In this document: piece after piece, positions 24,493 to 35,111 of the stretch
Layout of the letters: every line of letters begins with the position of its first letter
How positions within the stretch are numbered: position 1 is the stretch's first letter
NCBI RefSeq assembly: GCF_031143425.1
Contig: NC_090441.1
Location: 224,188,928 to 224,252,927, forward strand
Direction: 5' to 3'
DNA: 64,000 nucleotides
Origin: Pleurodeles waltl
Lineage: Eukaryota > Chordata > Amphibia > Caudata > Salamandridae
Notes under the pieces: generated by a model
Databases searched by the model: none
What the model saw: the letters and a program-made list of their open reading frames with translations, nothing else
What the model was told of the DNA's origin: nothing
Program-made: the position numbers and the translations under genes

Positions 24493-24806
24493 ACAGCATC
24501 AACGTAGACTACCCTGAGGTCCTGTTGACACAATTTGGAGGAGGTAAGACCCTGCCTTCCCTGAGAACAACAGTAATAGACATAATACACAGGGGTATTA
24601 TGTCTTCTTCTCCTCCTGGGGCCTCTGTGCAGTCTTTGCAAAATTCCTTCACACACTGCCTGGCCCTGGTCACCAGCACTCCACCCTGCAATGGTCAACT
24701 TGCTGAGTTGTTCTCCGGTGGTGTGTGACCTTCTTAGGTTCTGCTGCATTGACTGCATTTTGCACCTCCCTTGAACCCAGATCCTGCGGCTTCTCGGGGT
24801 GCTGGC
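24493..24806 (+). mobile_element. Long LTR, plus sense, continuation
   Basis: Continues the copy at 21150-22881 with 'acaatttggaggaggtaag', 'tcctcctggggcctctgtgcag', 'cactgcctggccctggtcacc' and 'ctgagttgttctccggtgg'. It stops at 24806, where the piggyBac-like block begins, so the last 400 or so bases of the LTR are missing. Confidence 0.8.
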
Positions 24807-26739
24807 TGGTGCCTGCCTTACAAAACCAGTTTGTTTTGTGATAGATAATTTTTTATGTCTCCAAAATACGATTTGGGCGGTGGAATTTGGGGCTGAACTA
24901 AATTTGGGAGCTACCAAGAGAGCACTCTCTCTCTCTGCTTGCCGCCGCATTAACCTGCTCTCTGGGTTGGGCTAACCCACTATGACCCAGTTGCACAGAC
25001 TGTGCTGGCGAAGGGACGGCAGGACTGTCCTCATCACCTCCCTCATAATTTACTGAAAGAGGAGTTATCGAATGGGACTCCTCCGACTGAAAAATCACTC
25101 CCAGAGTCTGCGCCACTGTCCTATCCCTCATATGCTGTCTCAGTATCTGATGTCTCAGTCTCTCATCCTATGTCAGAGCTGTCCTCTATAACCCAAGTGA
25201 CGGCAGCAGTCATCCATCAAGATGCCATCTCTGCTATTGGCTAAACTGTTGCTTTAAAACACTAGCCTACGTAGACAGTCACAAAATCGATGGCTCAATC
25301 AGCACGTTCTTTCAAGACACTCAAAAAACACCTTGTCACATACCATTCGTCACAGTCTTTAGCACCTCCTGCGCCCAGTCCAACAATCATTACTGGTGCT
25401 CCCACTCCCTCCTCCTCGGATTCCCTCATTACCACCCAGGAAAAGTGCCCTTCATCTCTCCATAGCCGCCCTTCAACCGCACATCCATTTAATTTGTATT
25501 ATAGCGCCGGTAATGGCTGACTTTAGTAATGTACTCAGCTATTTACATAAAATACAGATTTGCTCCTTGCAGTAGGCATATAAACCTTCTGCGTGTCTTT
25601 ATGGCACTAAAACTGCCACTAGACAAGTCTGACCCTTTTGTAGCAGAAACATAATCACAATACTTACTTGACTTTTTTAGTGCTGCCTAAAAGCTACAGT
25701 TGAAATGCGTCAGTTGAAATATGTGCATTGCTTTGAAGACACAAGCTGCAACTGCAAGACAACTGGTGGCAAATATATATATATATATATATATGTATAT
25801 AGATCACTTTTATTTTGGGTCTGGTTTTCCAGGGGGCCGATCGCAGCCCCCAGGGAAACCACACATGTATTGACAAAAGTGATCTATATATATATAGATA
25901 TAGATATATATATATAGATCTATCTCTATATAGATATATCTATAGAGATATATATATATATATATTTATATATATATTTATATATATAAATCTATCTATA
26001 GATATATCTATGTAGACAGATATGTCTACATAGATATATCTATATATATAGATCTATATATATATAGATCTATATTTTTTTTTAGTAATTGTATAGTTTC
26101 CTTGGGGGACAAAATGGCCCCCAGGGAAACCCTACAACAACGGAAAAAAAAATTGCCCCCACAGGGGGTCACATTGCCCACGGGCAACCCCCTGTCCATT
26201 TCTTAATTTTTTTTATTTTTAAATAAAATTTAGCCCCTGGGGGGCACCTACCTTTTTTTTTTTTTTAACATGCCCCCAGGGGGGTCCATTTTCCGAGGGG
26301 GCCGACCCCCGCAAGTGAAATCCCTGGTGTCTAGTGGTGTTTGGGGCCAGGAAACACTTTCAGGAAGGCCTCGTAAGAAAGGTGAGAGTCTCCCCTTTCT
26401 TACGAGGCCTTCCCGAACGTGGGTAGGGCGTTTGGGGACGTTTTTCCCATTGGAGCAGGAAGCGGCCTTACGGCCGCTTTCTGCTCCGATGGGGAAATCA
26501 ACAAGGTGACGTCAGCGCGCCTCGCGGCACGCTGACATCACAAAGGGGCGGATGGGGGGTGGGGGGAGACATGGAAAAGCTTCAGTGTCTCCCGGGGATA
26601 AAAAAAGAAAGAATAAATCCTCGGGTGCGACGCACCCGAGGATTTATTAACCCCCTCCCTGGTGTCGGCCACTGGTCGTGACCCGCACCAGGAAGGTAGT
26701 GTGGGCATCGGCCACTGGCCGACACCCGCATTTAAAGGG
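24807..26739. mobile_element. piggyBac-like non-autonomous element, copy 2 (left end missing)
   Basis: Follows copy 1 from 8095 onward: 'ctggtgcctgccttacaaaa', the 'gcactctctctctctgcttg' block, the 'agtctgcgcca.tgtcctatc' block, AT microsatellites with the bracketed hairpin and a right end that, inverted, reads CCCTTTAAATGCGGGTGTCG next to TTAA (26740-26743). Compared with copy 1 it lacks everything left of position 8095 and about 40 bp near 8580, and gains hairpins near 26340-26420 and 26440-26500. The left border with the LTR shows no TTAA, so that side was lost by deletion. Confidence 0.7.
25773..26075. repeat. AT/GATA microsatellites bracketing a hairpin, second copy
   Basis: (AT)n at 25775-25800, hairpin arms around 'agggggccgatcgcagcccc', then TATAGA/TATATA mixtures to 26075. 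Same arrangement as 9094-9478, with shorter runs, as expected for fast-changing microsatellites. Confidence 0.8.
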
Positions 26740-26743
26740 TTAA

Positions 26744-27000
26744 GCATTGGTAAGAACCCTACCAAAGATCTTCTCCTTAGCCTTCTCCTAGAAAGTGACC
26801 AGAACCAGTCTTGCCCATCCCAGGATCTGGAGGTAGATGAGGCGGGTACCCAGCAAGAATCAGGGGAGGGCCCTGAGGACTCTGGGAGGGTTCATCCAAA
26901 GACCTGTCAGCTAACAGGCCATCTAGTGACACTGGTAGTGGGAGGGGGTCACACATCAGTACAGCACCTTTCACTCCAAAAGGTCAGGTAACTAGAGTCC
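26744..27000 (+). pseudogene. Gmr1-like gag fragment, plus strand
   Basis: The translated stretch 'GKNPTKDLLLSLLLESDQNQ' and the following acidic segment with 'EESGEGPED...PKTCQ' match the N-terminal Gag of the minus-strand element at 42049-42495 ('GKNPTKAFLYSMLMMNDQNQ'). It begins right at the TTAA of piggyBac-like copy 2 and lies in the same orientation as the LTR at 21150-24806. Both are therefore remains of one plus-strand Gmr1-like element whose LTR end, primer site and Gag start were lost or replaced. It fades out near 27000, with no zinc knuckle or pol. Confidence 0.7.
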
Positions 27001-27550
27001 AGCCATTTAGAGACGAGACAGGAGGAGCCCTACAAACGCAACCACCCTTGGCATATTTGTACAATGGGAAGCTGGCTAAAATGTTACCGCTGGGCGTCCT
27101 CCATTTTTCTTCTGTGAAAGGAGTGGGATTTTTAGATTTGTGTCGGTCATCTGCCCGGAATGGAAGGTTTTCAGCTGGACCTATTTTGCCAGAGTTGCTG
27201 TTCCAGAGCTCCATCATGAGATGCTGTTCACACTAACTTCCTGATGACAGACAATTAGACCAGGTGTCAAGAAACTGTTTAAATTTGTACCACTGCACGC
27301 TGGATCTCTTTTGTGGGGATAAGGCAACAGATATCTTCAGGTCTCAGCACTGAATAAGGTTATAATGGGTGTCAGCAGCATGCAACTGTAGCGACGTTCG
27401 CCATGGAGAAATCAAAAACAGCTGCAAACATCTTGTTTAACAGCAAGGTAATTCAGCGTGGAGGTAGGCTGAATTTTTAAACCCGCCTGTGGAATTGGAG
27501 GAATTTTATAATTTAGCGTTACTCTTGTAACACAAAATTACTAATAAATT
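27001..27550. other. Unassigned sequence
   Basis: No convincing match to the Gmr1-like internal region or to another element in the window. Could be decayed gag or host intergenic DNA. Confidence 0.35.
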
Positions 27551-28565
27551 TCAATCAATCAATCATTTCCAGAGCACGCTACTCACCTGCTAGGGTCTCA
27601 AGGAGCTGAGGTGGGTGGGGGGCAGGAAAGGTGCTACTGCTCGAACAGCCAGGTCTTTTTGGACGTTTCCTGAAAGTCAGCAGGTCCTGGGTCTGTCGTA
27701 GGTGGATGGAAAGGGAGTTCCAGGTCTTGGCAGCGAGGTAGGAAAATTATCTGCTGCCAGCTGTAGTTCGGTGGATGCCAGGAACGGTGGTGAGGGCGAG
27801 GTTTGTGGAGCGGAGTTGATGGTTGGGAGTGTAGAAGGTGAGACGCTCGTTGAGGTAGGCAGGGCCGGCGTTGTGGAGTGCTTTGTGAGCATGGATGAGT
27901 AGTTTAAAGGTGATCCTCTTGTTGATGGGGAGCCAGTGTAGATCTCTCAGGTGGGCTGAGATGTGGTTTCGGCATGGGATGTCGAGGATGAGGCATGCCG
28001 AGGCGTTCTGTATACGTTGCAGTTTTTTCTGGAGCTTGGCCGTCGTTGCCACATAGAGAGCGTTGCCGTAGTCCAGTCTGCTGCTGACTAGGGCCTGAGT
28101 GACCGTCCTTCTGGTCTCGGTGGGGATCCACCTGAAGATCTTGCGGAGCATGGGGAGGGTGTTGAAGCAGGAAGATGAGACGGCGTTGACTTGCTGGGTC
28201 ATGGTGAGCGATGAATCTAGGATGAACCCTAGGTTGCGTGTGTAGTTGGTGGGTGTCAGTGTGGTTCCTAAGGTGGCCGGCCACCAGAGGTCGTCCAATG
28301 CAGAGCGGTTGGAGCCGAGGATGAGGATCTCCATCTTGTCTGAGTTCAGTTTGAGGCGGCTCCTCTCCATCCAGTTGGCGATGGCCTGCATTCCGTCATG
28401 GAGGTTGGTTTTGGCAGTGGCAGGGTCCTTGGTGAGTGAGAGGATCAGCTTGGTGTCATCAGTGTAGGAGCTGATGTTGAGGTTGTGGGATCGGACGATG
28501 TTGGCGAGCGGTGCCATGTAGATGTTAAAAAGGGTCAAGTCTGCTCCGCCGGCGGAAGTAAGCAG
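27551..28565 (-). mobile_element. L2/CR1-group LINE, 5'-truncated, minus strand
   Basis: On the minus strand it reads RT palm and C-terminus, then a 3' UTR with 'cagctccttgagaccctagc' and the motif 'gtagcgtgctctggaaat', then a (TGAT)n tail (plus-strand (ATCA)n at 27551-27567). Same family as 18021-18810. The upstream break at about 28565 is the usual 5' truncation. Confidence 0.85.
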
Positions 28566-28568
28566 CAC
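27660..28568 (-). pseudogene. LINE reverse transcriptase, palm to C-terminus, decayed
   Basis: Includes 'LFNIYMAPLANIVRSHNLNI', the catalytic box written as YTDDTKL (YADDT is usual in this group; the two Asp residues are kept), 'SRLKLNSDKMEILILG' and the same C-terminal landmarks as the copy at 18041-18715 ('SRLDYGNALY', 'HISAHLRDLHWLPINKRITF', 'KALHNAGPAYLNERL'). The frame is lost by a shift near 27750 and ends in another frame near 27677. The N-terminal endonuclease and RT fingers are absent. Non-functional. Confidence 0.85.
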
Positions 28569-28967
28569 TACTAAAGAATTTGAAGCAAATAAGAAACATC
28601 ATCCATTGGTGTGCTCTTGATTCTGTCTATTTTGCGTCTCAACAGCTTGTGATTGTCTGTGATGCTCATGCGGGCCTTCCCTAACCCTGCCTTGGACTGA
28701 AGCGCTTTAGTTGGTCATGATCTTCTGCTCCCATCGGATAGTCCCGGAATCTATCACCTGTTCATGGGATGCTAGGGAGAAATGGGCCCCGGCAGCATTA
28801 AGCTTTCCATACCCCTGAACGTTCTTCAGCATGCGGTGTTAATGCTGCAACCATCCGTAGGCTTTGGGGCGTCCGTCTGTCCTCCAGGATACCCTGTTGT
28901 GCTTGGTAAGTGCGTTATTGTGCCCTGTTTATATCGTGCGTGCCAGTAGTTGCAAATATAGGGGCAC
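28566..28967. other. Unassigned sequence
   Basis: About 400 bp between a LINE break and a MITE. Nothing recognised. Confidence 0.35.
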
Positions 28968-29168
28968 ATTTAGGAGCCCCTAGGGCCTCCTTGCACCACA
29001 TTAGTGTCATTTTTATTGAGCTTATGTGGCCCAACGAGGCCAGAATCGCTGCATCAAATTTACAAAGTGGTGTAATGCATGCATGGTGGTATTAGGGGGG
29101 AGCTAAGGGGAGCAAAGAAAGTGGCACTGCAGTGGGTGCAGCACCACTCTCCTTAAATCAGGCCCATA
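28968..29168. mobile_element. Short MITE-like element, about 200 bp
   Basis: Starts GGGCACATTTAGGAGCCCC and ends 'ctccttaaatcaggccca', an imperfect inverted repeat. The inner block 'ccttgcaccacattagtgtc' followed by 'cttatgtggcccaa' recurs at 43970-44020 in the element at 43954-44230. Target-site duplication not determined. Confidence 0.55.
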
Positions 29169-29344
29169 GTTTCAGAATCATGCTGGTAAAGTATTTGAGA
29201 CTAGTCTACTTTCATCTAAATTTTAACTTGCTGGTTTCTGGACCGCAGCTCCTCAGCACAAGCAAAGCCCCAGAGAGGGTGGAATCATATCGGCCTTGGA
29301 TCACAGGGAGTCTAAAATAATAACAGGCTACCAGTTTAGGGAGG

Positions 29345-32300
29345 TGTTAGAAATGGGGGTTTTGTTTGGCAGTCAGGTTACTCTCTGTCCAAGCAAGAAC
29401 CCTCACTCTAGTCAGGGTAAGTCACACACAATCCAAAATTATCCTGTGCCCAGCCTCTGGTAGCTTGGCACGAGCAGTCAGGCTTAACTTAGAATGCCAT
29501 GTGTAAAGTATTTGCGCAATGAATCATACAATAACAAAATATAGCACCACAAAAATACACCACACAGTGTTTAGAAAAATATATAATATTTATCTGGATA
29601 ATTGCAGGTCAAAACGAATAAAGATGCAATGTGAAATTGTAGAGATATCACTGAAAAGTGATATAAAGGCCCTCATTCTGACCTTGGCGGTCGGCGGAGA
29701 GGCGGCGGTCGGACCGCGAACAGACCGGCGGTCAAAAAAATGGCATTCTGACCGCGGCGGTCACCGCCGCGATCGACCGCCACTTCCCCACTCCGACCGC
29801 CATGGCGGTCATGACCGCCGGGCTGGAGTTTGCGCACTCCGGCCCGGCGGTCGTCCCAAGACCGCCAACGGTATCATGACCCTGCTTACCGCCGCGGATT
29901 CTGGCGGTCGGGAACCGCCATGCGAACCATGGCAGTAGGCACTATCGGGGCCAGGGAATTCCTTCCCTGGCACTGATAGGGGTCTCCCCCACCCCACACT
30001 ACCCCCCCCGAGTCCTCCCCCCACACCCTCCACCCCCCTGCCACCTCCCAGAGGTGGTACGAACCCCCTCCCCACCCCCACCCCGACATGCACATACATG
30101 CACCCGACATGCACACACCCCCCAACATACACATATACACACCCCCTACACACACACATACACAACCGGGACACATACCCGCACACATACATGCCGACAT
30201 GCCAGCAGCACCCCCCGCCCGCATACACGCACTCACACACCCCCTCTACACACTCACACGCACACCCCCATGCACGCACACATCACACAACACCCCCCCA
30301 CCCCCTCCCCTCACGGACGGTCAACTTACCTTGTGCGTTGGTCCTCCGGGAGGCGACGGGAGCCATGGGGAGGTGACCGCCAACCGAAGACCGCCAACAG
30401 AAGACCGCCACACAGATATGTGGGTCGTAATTCTGTGGGCGGTGTTCTGCTGGCGTGGCGGTGGAGGTTGACCAGTCTCCACTTTCCCGCCGACCGCCAG
30501 TGTGGCTGCTGGCGGTTTCCCGGCGGAACGCTCCCAGCGGTCAGAATGCGCACAGCGGCATACCGCCGCGGTCGGCGGTCTTCACCGCGGCGGTAACTCA
30601 GCGGTCTTGCGAAAAGACCGCCAAGGTCAGAATGAGGGCCAATTTGTCTTAAGTCTTTAAAAAGCAAACAAAGTCTCTTTCAAGCACAAAGTACCTGGTT
30701 CAAAGTGGAAAATCTCAGCAAAGGGCCGCAGAAGAAGAGATACATGGAAAAATGGTGTGTGCGTCGATTTCTCCCCTGCACACTCGGACTTGCGTCGTTA
30801 TTTTTCACACAGGGAAGTCTGGCGTCGTTTTCCGGCGCGCGGACAGTCTCTCTCTGTGGTTCGCAGGATTACCAGATGTCCCGGGGTCTGTGCGTGGAAT
30901 CCTAGGCTTGTTTTCCGGCTGCACGTCGTTCCGGTGGGCTCTGCGTGGAATCTTCTCCCTCACGGCAGGCATTGCGTCGATTTCCTTTCTGGAGTCGGGC
31001 GGCGTTGTCCAGATGAGGCCGTGCGGCGAAGTTCCGGTCGCACCGCAGGCGTCGCCTCGAGCGGCGTCTTTCTGGATTGGCGTGCAGTGAATTTTTCACC
31101 GCGGAGCAAGCTGTGTGTCGAATTTTTGGGCGCACAAGGCGTTCAAATGAAAAAGAGAAGTATTTTTGGTCCTGAGACTTCAGGGAACAGGAGGCAAGCT
31201 CTATCCAAGCCCTTGGAGAGCATCTTTGCAGCCAGACAAGAGTTCAGCAAGGCAGCAGGGCAACAGCAAGGCAGCAGTCCTTTGTAGAAAGCAGACAGGT
31301 GAGTCCTTTAGGCAGCCAGACAGTTCTTCTTGGCAGGATGCAGGTTCTGGTTTCTTCTCCAGCAAGTGTCTGATGAGGTAGGGCAGAGGCCCTGTTTTAT
31401 ACCCAAATGTGCCTTAGAAGTGGGGGAGACTTCAAAGAGTGGCTAAGAAGTGCATCAGGTCCCCTTTCAGTTCAATCCTGCCAGGGTCCCAGTAGGGGGT
31501 GTGACAGTCCTTTGTGTGAGGGCAGGCCCTCCACCCTCCCAGCCCAGGAAAACCCATTCAAAATGCAGATGTATGCAAGTGAGGCTGAGTACCCTGTGTT
31601 TGGGGTGTGTCTGAGTGAATGCACAAGGAGCTGTCAACCAAGCCCAGCCAGGCGTGGATTGTAAGGCACAGAAAGATTTAAGTGCAAAGACATGCCCACT
31701 TTCTAAAAGTGGCATTCCTAGAATAGTAATATTAAATCAAAATTCACCAGTCAGCAGGATTTGGTATTACCATTCTGGCCATACTAAATATGACCTTTCT
31801 ACTCCTTTCAGATCAGCAGCTGCCACTTCAATACTGTATGATGGCAGCCCCAATGTTAACCTATGAAGGGAGCAGGCCTCACAGTAGTGCAAAAACGAAT
31901 TTAGGAGTTTTACACTACCAGGACATGTAAACTACACAGGTACATGTCCTGCCTTTCACCCACACAGCACCCTGCTCTAGGGGTTACATAGGGCACACAT
32001 TAGAGGTGACTTATATGTGGAGAAAGGGTAGGTTTAGGCTCGGCAAGTACTTTTAAATGCCAAGTCGAGGTGACAGTGAAACTGCACACACAGGCCTTGC
32101 TATGGCAGGCCTGGGGCAAGGTAAAGGGGCTACTTGAGTGGGTGGCACAACCAGTGCTGCAGGCCCACTAGTAGCATTTAATCTATAGGCCCTAGGCACA
32201 TATAGTGCACATTACTAGGGACTTATAAGTAAATTAAATAGTCCAATCAGGTATGATCCAAGGTTACCATGTTTAAAAGGAGAGAGCATATGCACTTTAG

Positions 32301-32420
32301 CACTGGTTACCAGTAATAAAGTGCGCAGAGTCTAAAAAGCCAGCAAAAACAGTGTCCAAAAAGTGGAGGGAGGCAGGCAAAAAGTTAGGGGTGACCACCC
32401 TAAGGCTGTCAGGTCTAACA
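29345..32420 (-). mobile_element. Solo LTR of the TGTTAGA family, TSD GGAGG, MITE inserted
   Basis: Starts TGTTAGAAATGGGG and ends 'ggtctaaca'; flanked by GGAGG on both sides (29340-29344, 32421-32425), a perfect 5-bp duplication. Without the MITE at 29668-30640 its length is about 2.1 kb, matching the opposite-orientation copy at 44345-46513 (2169 bp). Sense is taken as minus because in that reading it has the same order of motifs ('cttataagtccctagta', 'aggcctgccat') as the Gmr1-like LTRs. No internal region. Confidence 0.85.
29668..30640. mobile_element. 973-bp MITE with perfect 25-bp TIRs
   Basis: The first 25 bases (GGCCCTCATTCTGACCTTGG...) and the last 25 are exact reverse complements. 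Comparison with the uninterrupted LTR copy at 44345-46513 shows that this block, with a few extra bases on each side, is absent there, confirming insertion. Subterminal sequence is dense in 'ggcggtc/gaccgcc' motifs that can pair across the element; the centre (30070-30300) is an A/C-rich (CA)n-type stretch. Frames within it are low-complexity by-products. The exact target duplication could not be fixed. Confidence 0.8.
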
Positions 32421-32425
32421 GGAGG

Positions 32426-32940
32426 CGACCGGTTAGAGGGGCCTACAGCTTTGATCATGAAAAGATAATCAGCATTACCCCCAAAGTTAATTCAGATACA
32501 AGATAATCTTGTCCTAAGTGTGCTGAGAGGAGCAGGAAATTATGTCCCAGCCTACAAAAACATGAAGAAAAAGGCTTTATCCATTCAAGATAATGCATAT
32601 TGATAGGTAGACTGCCGTGTTCTTCCAAGAAGGTACATGCTCTTGAGGGTTCGTGCCTGACCAAGATTTCAGAGCACTGGAGAGAGAGTTTGTGACGAAG
32701 GCGTATTCCTTCCTTCGGTAGTGGCTAGAAGTGCTATAAATTTAGGCAGTAACAACATTTCTGCACCATCACAAGTGTGCTTCTTCAAACTCTGTGGACT
32801 TCAGAACCATACATATGCTTTTGGGATTTCTCTGATTAATTTTCAACCTTTTTGGCTTTCATACTGTAATGACATGGCTCTCAACAGTGAGACAGCAAGA
32901 TTCACATTGCTTCCCCTGTAATCTATGATGCAGGAGCATG
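32426..32940. other. Unassigned sequence
   Basis: About 500 bp between two LTRs; no recognised feature. Confidence 0.35.
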
Positions 32941-34595
32941 CAACTTAAGTGTATAGGGTGGGACTTTAGGGAATTTTGTCACCCGTAGGGAGCCAAAGTA
33001 AAGGGCCCTGCAGGACTGCCATTGCAGCCTACGTGAAAAGATGCAAGCACCCTTTCACTGCCACTTTTCACTGTACCAGGTCACTTATAAGTCACCCCTA
33101 TGGCAGACCTTCCAGCCCAGAGGGCCGTGTGCAAAGTACCTGTGTGTGAGGGCACCCCTGAACTAGCAGAGGTGCCCCATGAACTCCAAGCCCATTTTCC
33201 CAGACTTTGTGAGTGCAGGGATGCCATTTTACATGTGTACTGGACATATTTTAAGACCTATATCCAGCTACATAATGGTAACTCCAAACATAGGCATGTG
33301 TGGTATCACAAATGTTGGAATCACACCCCAATTCTTTTGAAAGCATTGGTTGTATGATCCCATGCACTCTGGGGGCTCTTTAGAGGACCTCCAGTATTGC
33401 CATTACAGCCTTCTGAGGGTTTCCAGGCAGTCCCAGACAGATTTCTGCCCTCCTGTTGCTTGAGAAGCTCAAGCCCAGGAAGGCAGAACAGAGGATTTCC
33501 TTTGGAACAGAGGTGTTACACCATCTCCCTTTGGAAATAGGTGTTAGAGGCTTGGGAGGGGTAGCCTCCCCAAGACACTGATAATACTTTAAGGGCACCT
33601 TTAGTGCCCTCTTTGCATAAAACAGCCTACACTGGCTCAGTGAACCCCAGTCCTGGCTCTGGTGCAAAATTGGACAAAGGAAACGGAAGTGACCACTCAC
33701 CTTTCCATCACCACCCGGGGGGGTGGTGCTCATAGCTCCTTCAGAGCGTCCCTGGGTTTTGCCATCTTGGATTCAAGATTGGCAGGGAACTCTGGGAGCA
33801 TCTGAGTGGCCAGTGCCAGCAGGTGTCTTCAGAGCCCCATCCTGCTAGTTGGACACCCAGCTAGTTGACCAATCCCCTATTTAGGGCTATTTAGGGTCTC
33901 TCTCTTGGGTCGCTCTTCAGATTCGGATTGCAAGACTCCAGCAGGAATCCTCTGCAACCTCCACTTCAACTTCTAACCAAAGAAACTGCATCTGGACTCT
34001 TTAGGACCCTACAAACTGCAACAGAAAAGCAAGACGTCTCCTGCAACATTGAGTCTCCGGCTCATTAACATTTCCCCGGTCAGGCCTTCTCTGAGGACAG
34101 CCCGTCTTCAGCCTACATCAGAAGAAAGAAGGAATCTCCCTTGGGGAAAAGGAGTCACTCCCCTGCTTCTGCAGGCACGAACTTCAACGACGACCGGCAG
34201 TTTGGATCCCCTCTCCTGCTTAGTTGTGTGGATCACGGGTGGTAGACTGAAGTGGTTCTGACAGACCTCTCTTCCAGCTGTCCAACTTGGGTGGAGATAA
34301 GCCTTTGCCTGCCCACCCGGGACAGTAATACCGTGCACAATGTCCATTGCAGCTGCCAAGGCTTGTTCACATCATTTCCACAAAATCTTCAGGCATCTTG
34401 AAGCTCCAGCCCCCAGCACTGCTACCTGCTATGCACAGTTCCCTGAGTGGTTCTCCGGCGGCATGGGAGCCTTTTTCGTAGTGGTGCATGGGCCTCTTCC
34501 TCGACTCTACTGTCCAAATCCTCTGGGACTCCTGTGGGTGCTTCCTGGACTTCTGTGGACTCCCTTTGTTACTGAGGGCCCCTCTGACTCCCCTG
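32941..34595 (+). mobile_element. Long LTR (Gmr1-like family), plus sense, both ends missing
   Basis: Collinear with the family from 'tcacttataagtcac' through 'gtgtgagggcacccc', 'tgggggctc', 'gaaggcagaac', 'tggccagtgccagcaggtg' and 'tttagggtctctc' to the 'gttctccggcgg' block near 34450. The first few hundred bases are missing, and it is cut at about 34595 by an opposite-sense LTR end. Confidence 0.7.
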
Positions 34596-35111
34596 CAGGA
34601 GGCTGGCCTGGCTTATATTGGGTACCTGATGGTACTTACACCTTGTGCCAGGTCCAGTTATCCCTTGTTAGTAGATTAGTAGTGTTCTGGCAGCTTAGGC
34701 TGATAGAGGTAGCTATAGCAGAGCAGCTTAGGCTGAACTAGGAGACATGCAAAGCTCCTACTATACCACTTATATCAAATAGCATTATATCATAAGAATC
34801 ACAATACTCAGAGTTACTAAAAATAAAGGTACTTTATTTTAGTGACAATGTGCCAAAAATATCTCAGAGGATATACTCCCTTAGGAGGTAAGTAAAATAA
34901 ACAAAATATACACACAAACCAAAATCAGGTAAGTAAACAGTTAGAAAAGTAGTGCAAACACTGTAGAATAAAAAAGGATGCAATAGGACTGGGGCAACAC
35001 AAACCATATACTAAGAAAGTGGAATGCGAACCACTTAGGGACCCCAGGACTAGTATAGTGTGTAGAGGGTCGCTGGGAGTGTAGGAAAACACTAAGGGTG
35101 TCCAAGATACC
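34596..35111 (-). mobile_element. Long LTR, minus sense, last 515 bp only
   Basis: Begins 'gcaggaggctggcctggctt', the inverted LTR 3' end with one change in the terminal TGTAGG, and continues through 'gctgatagaggtagctatag', the palindromic poly(A) region (34818-34840) and 'gtagagggtcgctgggagtg' to the border of the next LTR at 35112. Confidence 0.75.

Noticed and set aside
29809..30279. Gly/Val/Cys-rich frames and Thr/His-rich frames on opposite strands
   Set aside because: Both come from the (CA)n-like centre of the 973-bp MITE.
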